The position numbers and the translations under genes were made by a program. This document shows, piece by piece, positions 1 to 7,469 of a DNA stretch of 39,748 nt (positions are counted from its first letter, which is position 1; every line of letters starts with the position of its first letter). The DNA is from Deltaproteobacteria bacterium (GTDB taxonomy: Bacteria > Desulfobacterota > Binatia > UTPRO1), in contig JAJCZP010000159.1 in the NCBI GenBank assembly GCA_029262315.1, positions 1 through 39,748 on the forward strand. The letters are read 5' to 3'. The notes beneath the pieces are model-generated. The model searched no databases. It worked only from the letters and a program-made list of their open reading frames with translations, and was not told the origin of the DNA.

Positions 1-25
1 GCCCCGAGAGGGCTTCGCCTCCGCC

Positions 26-1447
26 CTACCCGTCCTGCGCGTTCGCCGTTGCCTTCAGCTCCTCGAAGGCGCACTCGATGTCGAGCACGAAGTCGTGCAG
101 GTCGGGCACCAGCTCCCAGTCGGCGATGAATCCCCAGCACAAGTGCCCATCGTAGCTGAAGAGCGCGACGCCGAGACCCTGATTCTCGAGCAGCGCCAGC
201 ATCGGATAGAACTCGCGCAACTGGGATCCGAGCATGTAGAGCGGCATCTGCGGTCCGGGCACGTTGGTGACGACGAGATTGAACGGACGCGAACGTGTCG
301 TCAGACGGACGGCGACCGAGAGCAATGTTGAACTCGTCCACTCGCTCACGGCCGCAAGCACCTGCGCGCCCATGGCCTGGCGCGAATGTTTCAGCCGTGC
401 CGTGGTTGCACTCACCTTCGCGAGCCGTAAAACGGGATCGCGCTCGGCGACCGGAAGTTCGGTCATCCACAACGCGATCTGATTGCCGAGTGTCCCTTGC
501 TGCTCGCCGGTACGAAGGCTCACCGGCACGCTGGCGCGGAGACGAAGCACGTCGACGTTCACGCACCGGCGCTCGAGAAAGCGTCGCAGTGCTCCAGCGA
601 CGGTGGTGAGCACGACGTCGTTGACCGTCCCACCGAGCTTGTTCTTCACGGCCTTGACGTCGGCCAACTCCATCATCGCCCAGTCGAATCGGCGGTGCGG
701 CCCGATGGGACGATTGATGGGCGTCTCCGACGCGCGCTCCGAGGCCGCCCCGAGCGCTTCCCCGACTGCCTCCAACTGCTCACGCACGCCCGCGACGAAG
801 GTGCCTGGCGAGAGCAACGGCGTCGCAAGATCGTGCCACAGCTCGAGGGGCTGGCGCACACGGCGACACAACTCGTCGCGCAGCAGTTGGAACTGGCTTG
901 GCGGTGTGCGAGGAATCCAACGTGTCGGCTCGACGCGCGGGATCGCCGCATCCGGACTCAGGAGCACGGCCATGAGATCAACACCCGAGACGCCGTCGAT
1001 CATGCAGTGGTGCGTCTTTGCCACCATCGACCACCGGTCCCCGCCTTCGAGGCCCTCGACGATCCAGATCTCCCAGAGCGGCTTGGCGCGATCGAGTTGC
1101 TGGGACACGATCCGCGCCGACAAGCGCTTCAACTGGCGGAGCGTCCCGGGACGCGGCAGACTCGTGTGTCGAACGTGATAGTCGAGGTTGAAGTGCTCAT
1201 CGTCGACCCACACGTGACGCGTGCCAAACGGCACTCCCACAAGCTTCTGGCGGTAGCGCGGAATGAGAGGCAGTCGCGACTCGATATAGGCGCGAATCCG
1301 GTCGATCTCGAGCCCGCCATCGGCGCGCGCCAGGGGCGCTGCATCGAACACGGTCGCGCCGGCGACGTGCTGGTGCGTCGTGGCTCCTTCGATCGCGAGG
1401 AAGGAGTTATCGACAACGGAGAGGCGGTCGTAGAAGTACGGGCGCAT
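26..1447 (-). CDS. WS/DGAT family wax ester synthase/diacylglycerol acyltransferase
   Basis: This enzyme class esterifies a fatty acyl-CoA with a long-chain alcohol or a diacylglycerol, making wax ester or triacylglycerol storage lipid at the inner membrane. The N-terminus has the family's RLSxxDxxFL-type opening, followed by PLWE near residue 130 and the catalytic HHxxxDG motif (HHCMIDG, about residues 146-152 from this start). A C-terminal NVPGPxxxLYxxG stretch is also typical of the family. Length (473 aa) is normal. Two in-frame ATGs exist, at 1447 and 1468. I chose 1447 because the family starts only a few residues before the RLS motif; neither has a clear ribosome binding site. The gene is divergent from, and nearly overlaps, the esterase gene at 1467. 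Whether it makes wax ester or triacylglycerol cannot be told from sequence. Confidence 0.93.
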   Translation of the reverse strand: MRPYFYDRLSVVDNSFLAIEGATTHQHVAGATVFDAAPLARADGGLEIDRIRAYIESRLPLIPRYRQKLVGVPFGTRHVWVDDEHFNLDYHVRHTSLPRPGTLRQLKRLSARIVSQQLDRAKPLWEIWIVEGLEGGDRWSMVAKTHHCMIDGVSGVDLMAVLLSPDAAIPRVEPTRWIPRTPPSQFQLLRDELCRRVRQPLELWHDLATPLLSPGTFVAGVREQLEAVGEALGAASERASETPINRPIGPHRRFDWAMMELADVKAVKNKLGGTVNDVVLTTVAGALRRFLERRCVNVDVLRLRASVPVSLRTGEQQGTLGNQIALWMTELPVAERDPVLRLAKVSATTARLKHSRQAMGAQVLAAVSEWTSSTLLSVAVRLTTRSRPFNLVVTNVPGPQMPLYMLGSQLREFYPMLALLENQGLGVALFSYDGHLCWGFIADWELVPDLHDFVLDIECAFEELKATANAQDG

Positions 1448-1466
1448 GAGGAGGGGCTCTCGGACC

Positions 1467-2393
1467 ATGGACTATAGCGGATTCCGGGCCGATGAAGGAA
1501 AGCCCCGATGGCGGGGCTGGAAACCCCTGTCGCTACTCGCGGTAGCCTGCCTACTGGGCTGCGTGGAGGGCCCGACAGCGCCCTCAGAACCCGCCACGCC
1601 CCCGTCAGACGCGCGCGCCAGGGAGGCCGCGTGGCCGAGCGCAGGCTGTACACGACCGCCGGGCGCAGCCATCGTCGAGCGTCACGGCGAACTCCAGGTC
1701 TCGGGAGATCGCCGACAGTACATCCTCGACGCACCTCCGAGCAGCGCCGATGATCCCCGCCCACTGATTCTGGCCTTCCACGGGTTCGGGGACAACGCAC
1801 CCGGTTTCCGACAGGGCCTCCGGCTCTACGATCTCGGAACCCGCGAACGCGTCATCGTCGTCCATCCGCACGGACGTGACGACATCCATCTCATGAACCA
1901 CGTCGGCCGAGGATGGGACCTCGTGGAAACTGGCGGCCGCGATCAAGATTTCGTCGAGGCCATCATCACGGAAATCGAGTCCACGCGCTGCGTCGACCGG
2001 CGTCGGATCTTCGCCACCGGGTTCTCCAATGGCGGTCTGTTCTCGAACCTCCTGGCGTGCACGCTTGGCGATCGTCTCGCCGCGGTGACTGCCGTTGGGG
2101 GCGCGGCTGCACTCGACGAGTGCACTCCCTCCCGCCCCGTGCCCGTACTGCTCCTGCATGGAACCGCCGATCGGGTGATCGACCCCGCAATGGTCCGCCG
2201 CGCCCGCGACTGGTGGGCGCAACACAACGACTGCGACACGCCACGCACCGAGGGCGAGTGCACCTCATTCGACGATTGCGTGGCCGACGTGGAACTCTGT
2301 GAGGGCCCGCAGGCTCATCGCTGGCCGCGCGACGGCATCGACCGCATGTGGAGATTCTTCGCTGCGCATGCCCTACCGGGCAAGATCGGCTGA
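1467..2393 (+). CDS. Exported PHB-depolymerase/feruloyl-esterase-like lipoprotein (LpqC type)
   Basis: A predicted serine esterase of the polyhydroxybutyrate-depolymerase/CE1 group, probably anchored outside the inner membrane. The N-terminus has a basic stretch, a hydrophobic segment and a lipobox (LLGC, lipidated Cys about residue 32). HGFGDN near residues 105-110 fits the oxyanion region, GFSNGG carries the nucleophile (Ser about 187), HGTADRVID gives the acid (Asp about 235) and AHRWP the likely catalytic His (about 284). At least six further Cys residues suggest disulfides. I chose ATG 1467 because a strong AGGAGGGG lies at 1449-1456; an in-frame ATG at 1446 would lie upstream of that site. 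The natural substrate is not evident, and small aromatic or short-chain hydroxyacid esters are equally possible. Confidence 0.88.
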   Translation: MDYSGFRADEGKPRWRGWKPLSLLAVACLLGCVEGPTAPSEPATPPSDARAREAAWPSAGCTRPPGAAIVERHGELQVSGDRRQYILDAPPSSADDPRPLILAFHGFGDNAPGFRQGLRLYDLGTRERVIVVHPHGRDDIHLMNHVGRGWDLVETGGRDQDFVEAIITEIESTRCVDRRRIFATGFSNGGLFSNLLACTLGDRLAAVTAVGGAAALDECTPSRPVPVLLLHGTADRVIDPAMVRRARDWWAQHNDCDTPRTEGECTSFDDCVADVELCEGPQAHRWPRDGIDRMWRFFAAHALPGKIG

Positions 2394-2471
2394 CCGCTAA
2401 AAACGGATGGACGGACGCATGTCGACCTTGGTAGGGACGGGGGGAGAGTCCTGAAGGGAGGTCAGCGAGCC

Positions 2472-2756
2472 ATGATCCGTGTCCTCATCGAACGCCACGT
2501 GGCAAGCGAGATGGAGGAGTCGTACCGGGCGATGCTGCACGAGGTCCGACGCGACGCGGTCCACGCGGAAGGCTATATCTCCGGCGAGACGCTCCGCGAC
2601 CACGACGACGCGCACCACTACGTCATCATCTCGACCTGGCGAAGCCGCCACGACTGGCAGCAATGGGCAACGTCGGCCGACCGACGCGCCGCGATGGAGC
2701 GCATGCGCCCGATGCTCGCCGAACCCGAGCATGTGACTGCGCTCGAGCCCGTGTAG
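2472..2756 (+). CDS. ABM-fold (antibiotic biosynthesis monooxygenase superfamily) small protein
   Basis: A 94-residue protein with the ferredoxin-like ABM/dimeric alpha-beta barrel pattern: a first strand IRVLIERHV, a long helix after it, GYISGETLRDHDD, then the strand YVIISTWRSRHDWQQW and a final helix with MRPMLAEPEHV. Family members include cofactor-free quinone-forming monooxygenases and haem-degrading enzymes, but many have no known activity, so no reaction is assigned. A GGGAGG-type ribosome binding site lies about 10 nt before the ATG. The next gene starts 16 nt downstream on the same strand, so the two are probably co-transcribed. Confidence 0.8.
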   Translation: MIRVLIERHVASEMEESYRAMLHEVRRDAVHAEGYISGETLRDHDDAHHYVIISTWRSRHDWQQWATSADRRAAMERMRPMLAEPEHVTALEPV

Positions 2757-2772
2757 CCCCCTATTCGACCAA

Positions 2773-3468
2773 GTGACAGGAAGGGGAACCACAACGCTGG
2801 AAGTTGAGACACCGCAGGATCGACGCCGGGTCGGGTCACCAGCGCTCATCGGCACTGCCGTCGCCACCACCATCCTCTACGTGGTGGCTATGGTAGCGGT
2901 GGGGACACCACCCGGCGCCGCCGACACAGGGACGCAGGTGGTGGCATGGTTCGTCGAGCATCGCGACGGCGTACGGTGGTTCGTGTGGGCGACGACCGTC
3001 AACACGCCGCTGGCGGCGCTCGAATTCGCGCTGCTGCGGCGACTACTTCCCACGCCGCACCGCGACGTATTTCTCATTGGGGCGATCGCGATCGTGGTGA
3101 CGTCCGCCGTGCAGGCGTGGGCGTGGGGCGGGCTGGCGCTGCACGCTGACCGACTGGAGCCAGCTACGGCGCGCACGGTGCTCGATGTGGCCCTGTTCTG
3201 GGGACCGGTTCTGACCGGCGCCACAGTAACCATGATGGCGCCGGTTACCCTGCTGGCACTACGCGGTCAGGCGGGGCTACCTTTTTGGCTCGGTGCACTG
3301 GGCGCGGTTGCCGTGGTGCAGCAGGCGGTCGAGACGGTCACGATCTTTGGGAGCACGGGATTTACCGAACCAGGCGGTGCGATGAACCTGCAACTCGGTG
3401 CGGGGCTCGTCGGGGGCTGGCTGCTCGCTTTCGCGCTGTGGGGAGGCGTTCGCGGACGCGTGCAGTGA
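2773..3468 (+). CDS. Polytopic membrane protein of unknown function
   Basis: I do not recognise this 231-residue protein. It has about six hydrophobic segments: ALIGTAVATTILYVVAMV near residues 25-42, a weaker one after an amphipathic loop with WFVEHRDGVRWFVW, DVFLIGAIAIVVTSAVQAW, LFWGPVLTGATVTMMAPVTL, FWLGALGAVAVVQQAV and a C-terminal GAGLVGGWLLAFALW. It looks like a small integral membrane protein of the DUF4386 kind, but that is only a resemblance in layout. The start given is GTG at 2773. An AAGGGG lies after it and could instead serve a CTG at 2797, so the first eight residues are uncertain. It follows the ABM gene by 16 nt and ends tail-to-tail with the hydrolase on the other strand. 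Confidence 0.7.
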   Translation: MTGRGTTTLEVETPQDRRRVGSPALIGTAVATTILYVVAMVAVGTPPGAADTGTQVVAWFVEHRDGVRWFVWATTVNTPLAALEFALLRRLLPTPHRDVFLIGAIAIVVTSAVQAWAWGGLALHADRLEPATARTVLDVALFWGPVLTGATVTMMAPVTLLALRGQAGLPFWLGALGAVAVVQQAVETVTIFGSTGFTEPGGAMNLQLGAGLVGGWLLAFALWGGVRGRVQ

Positions 3469-3542
3469 GGCCACGATCGGCGTGAAACGCGCACTTGCAT
3501 ACGGCGCCACTTGCATCGTGCCGCCGGGTGCGTCGTGCGAAT

Positions 3543-3574
3543 CTTCAACTCGCGAGAGCGGCGCCGACGCGCGC
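3543..3574. repeat. Copy of the 3' end of the acyl-CoA dehydrogenase gene (repeat copy 1)
   Basis: These 32 bases match 5116-5147 at 29 of 32 positions, with a 19-base exact core at 3549-3567. On the minus strand the segment reads A-R-V-G-A-A-L-A-S-stop, against A-R-L-G-A-A-L-A-S-stop at the end of the acyl-CoA dehydrogenase gene. It lies just after, and in frame with, the stop codon of the alpha/beta hydrolase gene (3578-3580). It looks like a recombination or deletion scar, though chance cannot be excluded. Confidence 0.5.
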
Positions 3575-3577
3575 CGA

Positions 3578-4471
3578 TCAACGCCAGCGTTCGCGGATGA
3601 AGCTCCCGATGCCTTCAATGGCGCGCTGCGCATCCGGCAGCTCCGCGGCGAAGAGCTGAAAGTCGTGGATCATCTCGTCCCAAACCTCGAGTGTCACGTC
3701 GACACCGGCCGCTCGTGCCTTCGCGGCGAAACTGGTCGCATCGTCGAGGAGAGTCTCGTGGTCGCCCACTTGAATGAGGAGCGGCGGTAAGCCAGCAAGA
3801 TCCGCGTACAGTGGGGAAGCCAGCGGGTGCCGCCGATCGCCCTCAGCACCAAGATACGCCGCGGCCAACGCGAGACTGAGCTGCCGCTGCACCATAGGAT
3901 CGAGTTCCGCCCGCGTTTCGTACGACGCGCCGCGCGCCTCGAGGTCGACCCAGGGTGAAAGCAGTACCGCCGCCGCGGGCAGCGCAGTCCCGGCATCTCG
4001 GAGTGCCACGAGCGTCGCCGCGCAGATTCCACCGCCCGCCGAGTCCCCGGCCAACGCAATATGGCCAGGCACGGTTCCCTCGGCGAGGAGCCAGCCATAC
4101 GCGGCAGTCGCATCTTCGATCGGTGCCGGGAACAGGTTTTCGGGCGCACGACGGTAGTCGAGAGCGAGCACGCGACATCCCGTCGCGGCCGACAGCCGCG
4201 CGATGAGATCCCAGTGCGACCGCACCGATCCAACCGAATACCCGCCACCGTGAAAATAGAGCAGGACGCGATCCGGGTTCGCCCCCGCGGCAGTCACCCA
4301 CTCCGCGGGAACGCCGCCCGCCTCGACACGCTCCGAGTCGGCCTTTGCGTCCTTGGGGCCGAACAGATCTTCCACGTCTCGGCGCATCTGCTCGACCGCC
4401 GTAACCTCTCCCCAGCTTCCGAAGACGGAGCGAATGCGCGCTTTGACGGCTTCAATTGCGGGACTGGCCAT
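3578..4471 (-). CDS. Alpha/beta hydrolase, hormone-sensitive-lipase (family IV) esterase
   Basis: A cytoplasmic carboxylic ester hydrolase of the bacterial hormone-sensitive-lipase family. It shows the oxyanion motif HGGG (residues 74-77), then DYRRAPE, typical of the family, and the nucleophile elbow GDSAG (Ser about 144). The acid residue lies in GDHETLLDD (Glu about 239 or Asp about 243) and the catalytic His in EMIHDF (about 269). At the usual DPL position the acid appears to be Glu rather than Asp. Length (297 aa) is normal. An AAGGAG lies 8 nt before the ATG. It is the last gene of the minus-strand run that begins with the oxidoreductase at 9566, so it may hydrolyse an ester from the same lipid pathway; the substrate is unknown. 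Confidence 0.92.
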   Translation of the reverse strand: MASPAIEAVKARIRSVFGSWGEVTAVEQMRRDVEDLFGPKDAKADSERVEAGGVPAEWVTAAGANPDRVLLYFHGGGYSVGSVRSHWDLIARLSAATGCRVLALDYRRAPENLFPAPIEDATAAYGWLLAEGTVPGHIALAGDSAGGGICAATLVALRDAGTALPAAAVLLSPWVDLEARGASYETRAELDPMVQRQLSLALAAAYLGAEGDRRHPLASPLYADLAGLPPLLIQVGDHETLLDDATSFAAKARAAGVDVTLEVWDEMIHDFQLFAAELPDAQRAIEGIGSFIRERWR

Positions 4472-4538
4472 GGTCGCGACTCCTTCTGGTAAGGAGTCGC
4501 TATATGCCCAGGCCTACGTTGATGCCAGGCCGGGGTCG

Positions 4539-5036
4539 CTACTCTTGCTGCATGGGAGAGTCGAGGATGCTCGGCACCTCGCCGGTGGCGATTCGTTGAT
4601 CGATGACCGCGACCATCCGCGGCGGAAGACCCGATCGCAACTCCGTCCACAGCGCGCTGCCGCCTGGGGTCGTAAAAAGAGACGCGAAGAAGGTGAGGTA
4701 CGACGCGTACGTCTCGTCTTCGAGGGCCCCGGATTCGTGCAAGGCAAACGCACTTTGGAAATGCAGGGCCTGGTCGACCATGTAAGCACCGAACTTGGTG
4801 CGACCTGGCTGGGGCATGTCCGGGTAGCGGCGGAGACCGTCGACGTAGAGTTCGGGAAGTCCATCGACGATGAAGAGTTGACGGTTGAACGCACGAAAGC
4901 TCTCCACGATGTCTTGACGACTCGCCGCGCGCACGGAAGCGGTATTCTGCCGAACCTGAACGGCCAGATACAGCAGTGTTGCGATGACGGCGATGCCACC
5001 GATGAAGTCGCCGAGATTTCCGAGTGCATCGAGCAT
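4539..5036 (-). CDS. Small membrane-anchored protein of unknown function
   Basis: A 165-residue protein with one N-terminal transmembrane helix (FIGGIAVIATLLYLAVQVRQ, about residues 11-30) followed by a soluble, mostly helical region rich in aromatic residues (RAFNRQLFIV, ALHFQSAFALHESG, YLTFFASLFTTPGG). Small proteins of this layout, with a RQNTASVRAAS-like stretch after the helix, are frequent in Proteobacteria and have no known function as far as I know. An AGGGGA lies 6 nt before the ATG. It sits between the second acyl-CoA dehydrogenase (81 nt gap) and the hydrolase (67 nt gap), all on the minus strand, so co-transcription is plausible. Confidence 0.72.
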   Translation of the reverse strand: MLDALGNLGDFIGGIAVIATLLYLAVQVRQNTASVRAASRQDIVESFRAFNRQLFIVDGLPELYVDGLRRYPDMPQPGRTKFGAYMVDQALHFQSAFALHESGALEDETYASYLTFFASLFTTPGGSALWTELRSGLPPRMVAVIDQRIATGEVPSILDSPMQQE

Positions 5037-5115
5037 GTCGATCCCCTAAACGGCAAGCTCCCCGCGACTCGAAAACCGCGATCCCGTAGTCGTTCCCCCG
5101 CTCACTCCTTGCGAC

Positions 5116-5147
5116 CTTCAGCTCGCGAGAGCGGCGCCGAGGCGGGC
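5116..5147. repeat. 3' end of acyl-CoA dehydrogenase gene (repeat copy 2, probable source)
   Basis: This segment includes the stop codon (5118-5120) and last residues of the acyl-CoA dehydrogenase at 5118-6236. It matches 3543-3574 at 29 of 32 bases in the same orientation. Because it belongs to an intact gene here, it is the more likely source of the pair. Confidence 0.5.
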
Positions 5148-6236
5148 GAGTTGCTCGCTCGCGGGACCGAGCATGAGCTCGATGTGCTTCGACCACAGGA
5201 AGTAGCGGTGCAGCGGGTAGTCGATGTCGACGCCGATCCCCCCGTGCAAATGCTGCGCGGCCACGGCAACGTGCTGCCCGCCTTCGGACGCCCAGAACTT
5301 TGCGACGATCACGGCCCGCTCGGCTACACCATCGCGCTCGAGTAGGAAAAGCGCCTCCTGCATCGAGAGCCGCATCGCTTCGAGATCGATGAACGCATCG
5401 GCGGCGCGCTGCTGCACGGCCTGAAACGTCGCGATCGGGCGATCGAACTGCTTGCGCTCCGTCGTGTACTCGGCCGTCAGTCGAAGAGCACGATCACACA
5501 CGCCGAACTGCTGGGCGCAGTATCCGGCGAGGGCACGCTCGTGCAGCCACCCGAGTACGCGCCGCCCCTCCTCACCTGGGACACCGATCGTCTCACCGTC
5601 GGCGACGACGACACCGTCGAGGGCGAGCCGGGCGTGGGGCTCGTTGTTGGTCGCAATCTGGCGTTCACGCGTGACGCCCGGGGCCGTTGGATCAACCAGG
5701 AAGACGCCCACACCGCCGTCGGCCAGCGTCGCCGACACCAGAATGGCGGTGGCGCGCTCGCCCGCCGACACGCAGATCTTCGTCCCGGACAGACGCCAGC
5801 CTGAGCCGTCCCGGGTGGCGATCGTCGTCGGGGAGAGCGGATCGCGTCCGTCGAGCTCGGCGAGCGCTGCCGTCAACACGGCCTCGCCGGAGACGACCCG
5901 CGGCAGCCACCGCTTCTTCTGCTCGGCGGAACCAAACGCGACCAGCGGAAGCGCACCGAGCACGGTCGACGCGAACACCGGCACCGGAGCAGCCGCACGT
6001 CCGACCTCCTCGAGCAACAGCCCGAGCTCGATCAGACCGAGCCCACTGCCGCCAAACTCTTCCGGCACCGCGATACCAAGCAGGCTCGCCTCCGCGAGCT
6101 TCCCCCACACGACATCGTCGAACCACTCGCCACTCTGCTCGAGCGCCCGCAGACGCTCTTGCGTCACGTGGTCTTTGAAGATCGAGCGCGCGAGCTCGCT
6201 CAGGGCCTGCTGCTCATCGCTGTAGGTAAAGTCCAC
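5118..6236 (-). CDS. Acyl-CoA dehydrogenase family protein (second subunit of a pair)
   Basis: A flavin enzyme of the acyl-CoA dehydrogenase superfamily, introducing a 2,3-double bond into an acyl-CoA and passing electrons to ETF. It has the N-terminal helical domain (FTYSDEQQALSELARSIF), the mid beta domain, and in the C-terminal domain TTERKQFDRPIATFQAVQQ, the usual FAD- and dimer-contact segment, followed by LHGGIGVDIDYPLHRYF. It ends (372 aa) without the usual YEGTxxIQ segment. The neighbour at 6246 has the opposite pattern, so the two probably form an alpha2-beta2 enzyme like the FadE26-FadE27 or FadE28-FadE29 pairs known from actinobacterial steroid side-chain oxidation. The start is GTG at 6236, preceded by GAGGA and 9 nt after the stop of the upstream gene. 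The substrate is not known. Confidence 0.92.
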   Translation of the reverse strand: MDFTYSDEQQALSELARSIFKDHVTQERLRALEQSGEWFDDVVWGKLAEASLLGIAVPEEFGGSGLGLIELGLLLEEVGRAAAPVPVFASTVLGALPLVAFGSAEQKKRWLPRVVSGEAVLTAALAELDGRDPLSPTTIATRDGSGWRLSGTKICVSAGERATAILVSATLADGGVGVFLVDPTAPGVTRERQIATNNEPHARLALDGVVVADGETIGVPGEEGRRVLGWLHERALAGYCAQQFGVCDRALRLTAEYTTERKQFDRPIATFQAVQQRAADAFIDLEAMRLSMQEALFLLERDGVAERAVIVAKFWASEGGQHVAVAAQHLHGGIGVDIDYPLHRYFLWSKHIELMLGPASEQLARLGAALAS

Positions 6237-6245
6237 GGGGAGTCC

Positions 6246-7418
6246 TCAGCGCGAGCGGGGCATGCCGAGCCCGGCCTGCGCAATGATCTCGCGCTGAATT
6301 TCGTTTGTCCCACCGCCGAACGTCAGCACGGGCGCATGGCCCCGGTAGAGACCTTCGGCGCGGCCACGCAGTCTCGCATCGGGGCTCCCCGCACGGAGTG
6401 TTCCCACCGCGCCCAATACCTCGAGGAGCAGCCGGTAGGCCTCGACGTAGAACTCGCTCCCGAACACCTTCACGACCGAGGCCTCGGCGTAGTTGAGCGT
6501 CCCCTTCGCGATGTTCCAGGCCTGCTTCCAGTTCGTCAGGCGGAGCACCTCGAGGTGGGCCTGAATGCGTGCGAGGTTCATCTGCACCCAGCCAATGTCG
6601 ATCACGCGCCCGCCTCCGGCCGGCGTGTCCTTCGCCCACTGCACGGTATCCTCGAACAGGTGTTCGACCATGCCGCACGTCATCAGCGACACGCGCTCGT
6701 AGTTGAGCTGCGTCACGATCAACCACCAGCCGCCGTTCTCCGGACCGATCAGGTGATCGGCCGGTACACGCACGTCCTCGTAGTACGTCGAGTTCGTCGC
6801 AAACGTCCCCATCGTCGGGAGTGGTGTGCATTTGTAGCCAGCGGCGGTCGTCGGAATCATGAATATCGAGAGACCCGAGTGCTTCTCGGCGTCGGGGTCG
6901 GTGCGCGCGGCTAGCCAAATGTAGTCCGCGTACTCGGCCTGACTCGTGTAGATCTTGGCGCCGTTGATCACCCACTCGTCGCCGTCCCGGACCGCGCGCG
7001 TGCGGAGCGAGGCGAGATCGGTCCCCGCCGACGGCTCGGTGTAGCCGATCGAGAAGTGCATCTGGCCCTTCAGGATCTTCGGCAGAATCGTCTGCTTCTG
7101 CTCGTCGTTCCCGTGCTCCATGATCGTCGGTGCGACGGCGTTCATGGTGAGGGTGGGAACAACGACGCCGGCGTAAATCGCTTCATCGAAAAAGATGAAC
7201 TGCTCGATCGCCGACCGCCCCTGGCCGCCGTATTCCTTCGGCCACCCGATACCGAGCCAACCGTCCGCCCCGAGTTGGCGCAGGACCTTGCCATAGAGGG
7301 GACCGCCACCCTCCCCGCCACTGATCTCGGCGAGGTACTCGGGGGTCGCGAGCTCGGCGAAGTAGCCGCGTAGCTCGCGCTTCAGCGCCTCCTGTTCAGA
7401 GGTGAGTGCGATTTCCAT
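6246..7418 (-). CDS. Acyl-CoA dehydrogenase (first subunit of a pair)
   Basis: A full-length (390 aa) acyl-CoA dehydrogenase. The N-terminal domain includes GWPKEYGGQG, the substrate and flavin loop is seen in GYTEPSAGTDLASLRTRA, and the beta domain contains INGAKIYTSQAEYADYIWL. Helix G carries LNYERVSL, whose Glu is at the catalytic-base position used by isovaleryl-CoA dehydrogenase. The MCAD-type base position reads GGGTNEIQR, so that Glu is missing. The usual RxxFxxPI flavin-contact segment is also absent (VQWAKDTPAGGGRV instead) but is present in the neighbour at 5118. This complementarity suggests an obligate heteromer. It follows the HdrD-like oxidoreductase by 51 nt, fitting an ETF-to-quinone chain. 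The substrate could be a branched, cyclic or steroid-type acyl-CoA. Confidence 0.94.
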   Translation of the reverse strand: MEIALTSEQEALKRELRGYFAELATPEYLAEISGGEGGGPLYGKVLRQLGADGWLGIGWPKEYGGQGRSAIEQFIFFDEAIYAGVVVPTLTMNAVAPTIMEHGNDEQKQTILPKILKGQMHFSIGYTEPSAGTDLASLRTRAVRDGDEWVINGAKIYTSQAEYADYIWLAARTDPDAEKHSGLSIFMIPTTAAGYKCTPLPTMGTFATNSTYYEDVRVPADHLIGPENGGWWLIVTQLNYERVSLMTCGMVEHLFEDTVQWAKDTPAGGGRVIDIGWVQMNLARIQAHLEVLRLTNWKQAWNIAKGTLNYAEASVVKVFGSEFYVEAYRLLLEVLGAVGTLRAGSPDARLRGRAEGLYRGHAPVLTFGGGTNEIQREIIAQAGLGMPRSR

Positions 7419-7469
7419 AGGGGGGGTATCTCTTCGGGGAATTGTCGGAACGGAACGCCCGGACCAGGA

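Noticed and set aside
1-25. GAGG-GCTTCG-CCTC hairpin after the wax-ester synthase gene
   Set aside because: The stem is only four perfect pairs, no T-run follows in the minus direction, and the window edge prevents a check.
2472-2756. A biosynthetic gene cluster suggested by the ABM-fold protein
   Set aside because: No synthase or tailoring enzymes surround it, and the ABM fold is common in unrelated proteins.
3492-3516. Two copies of CACTTGCAT between convergent genes
   Set aside because: A 9-base direct repeat is too short to support a mobile element or array; no inverted ends or target duplication are present.
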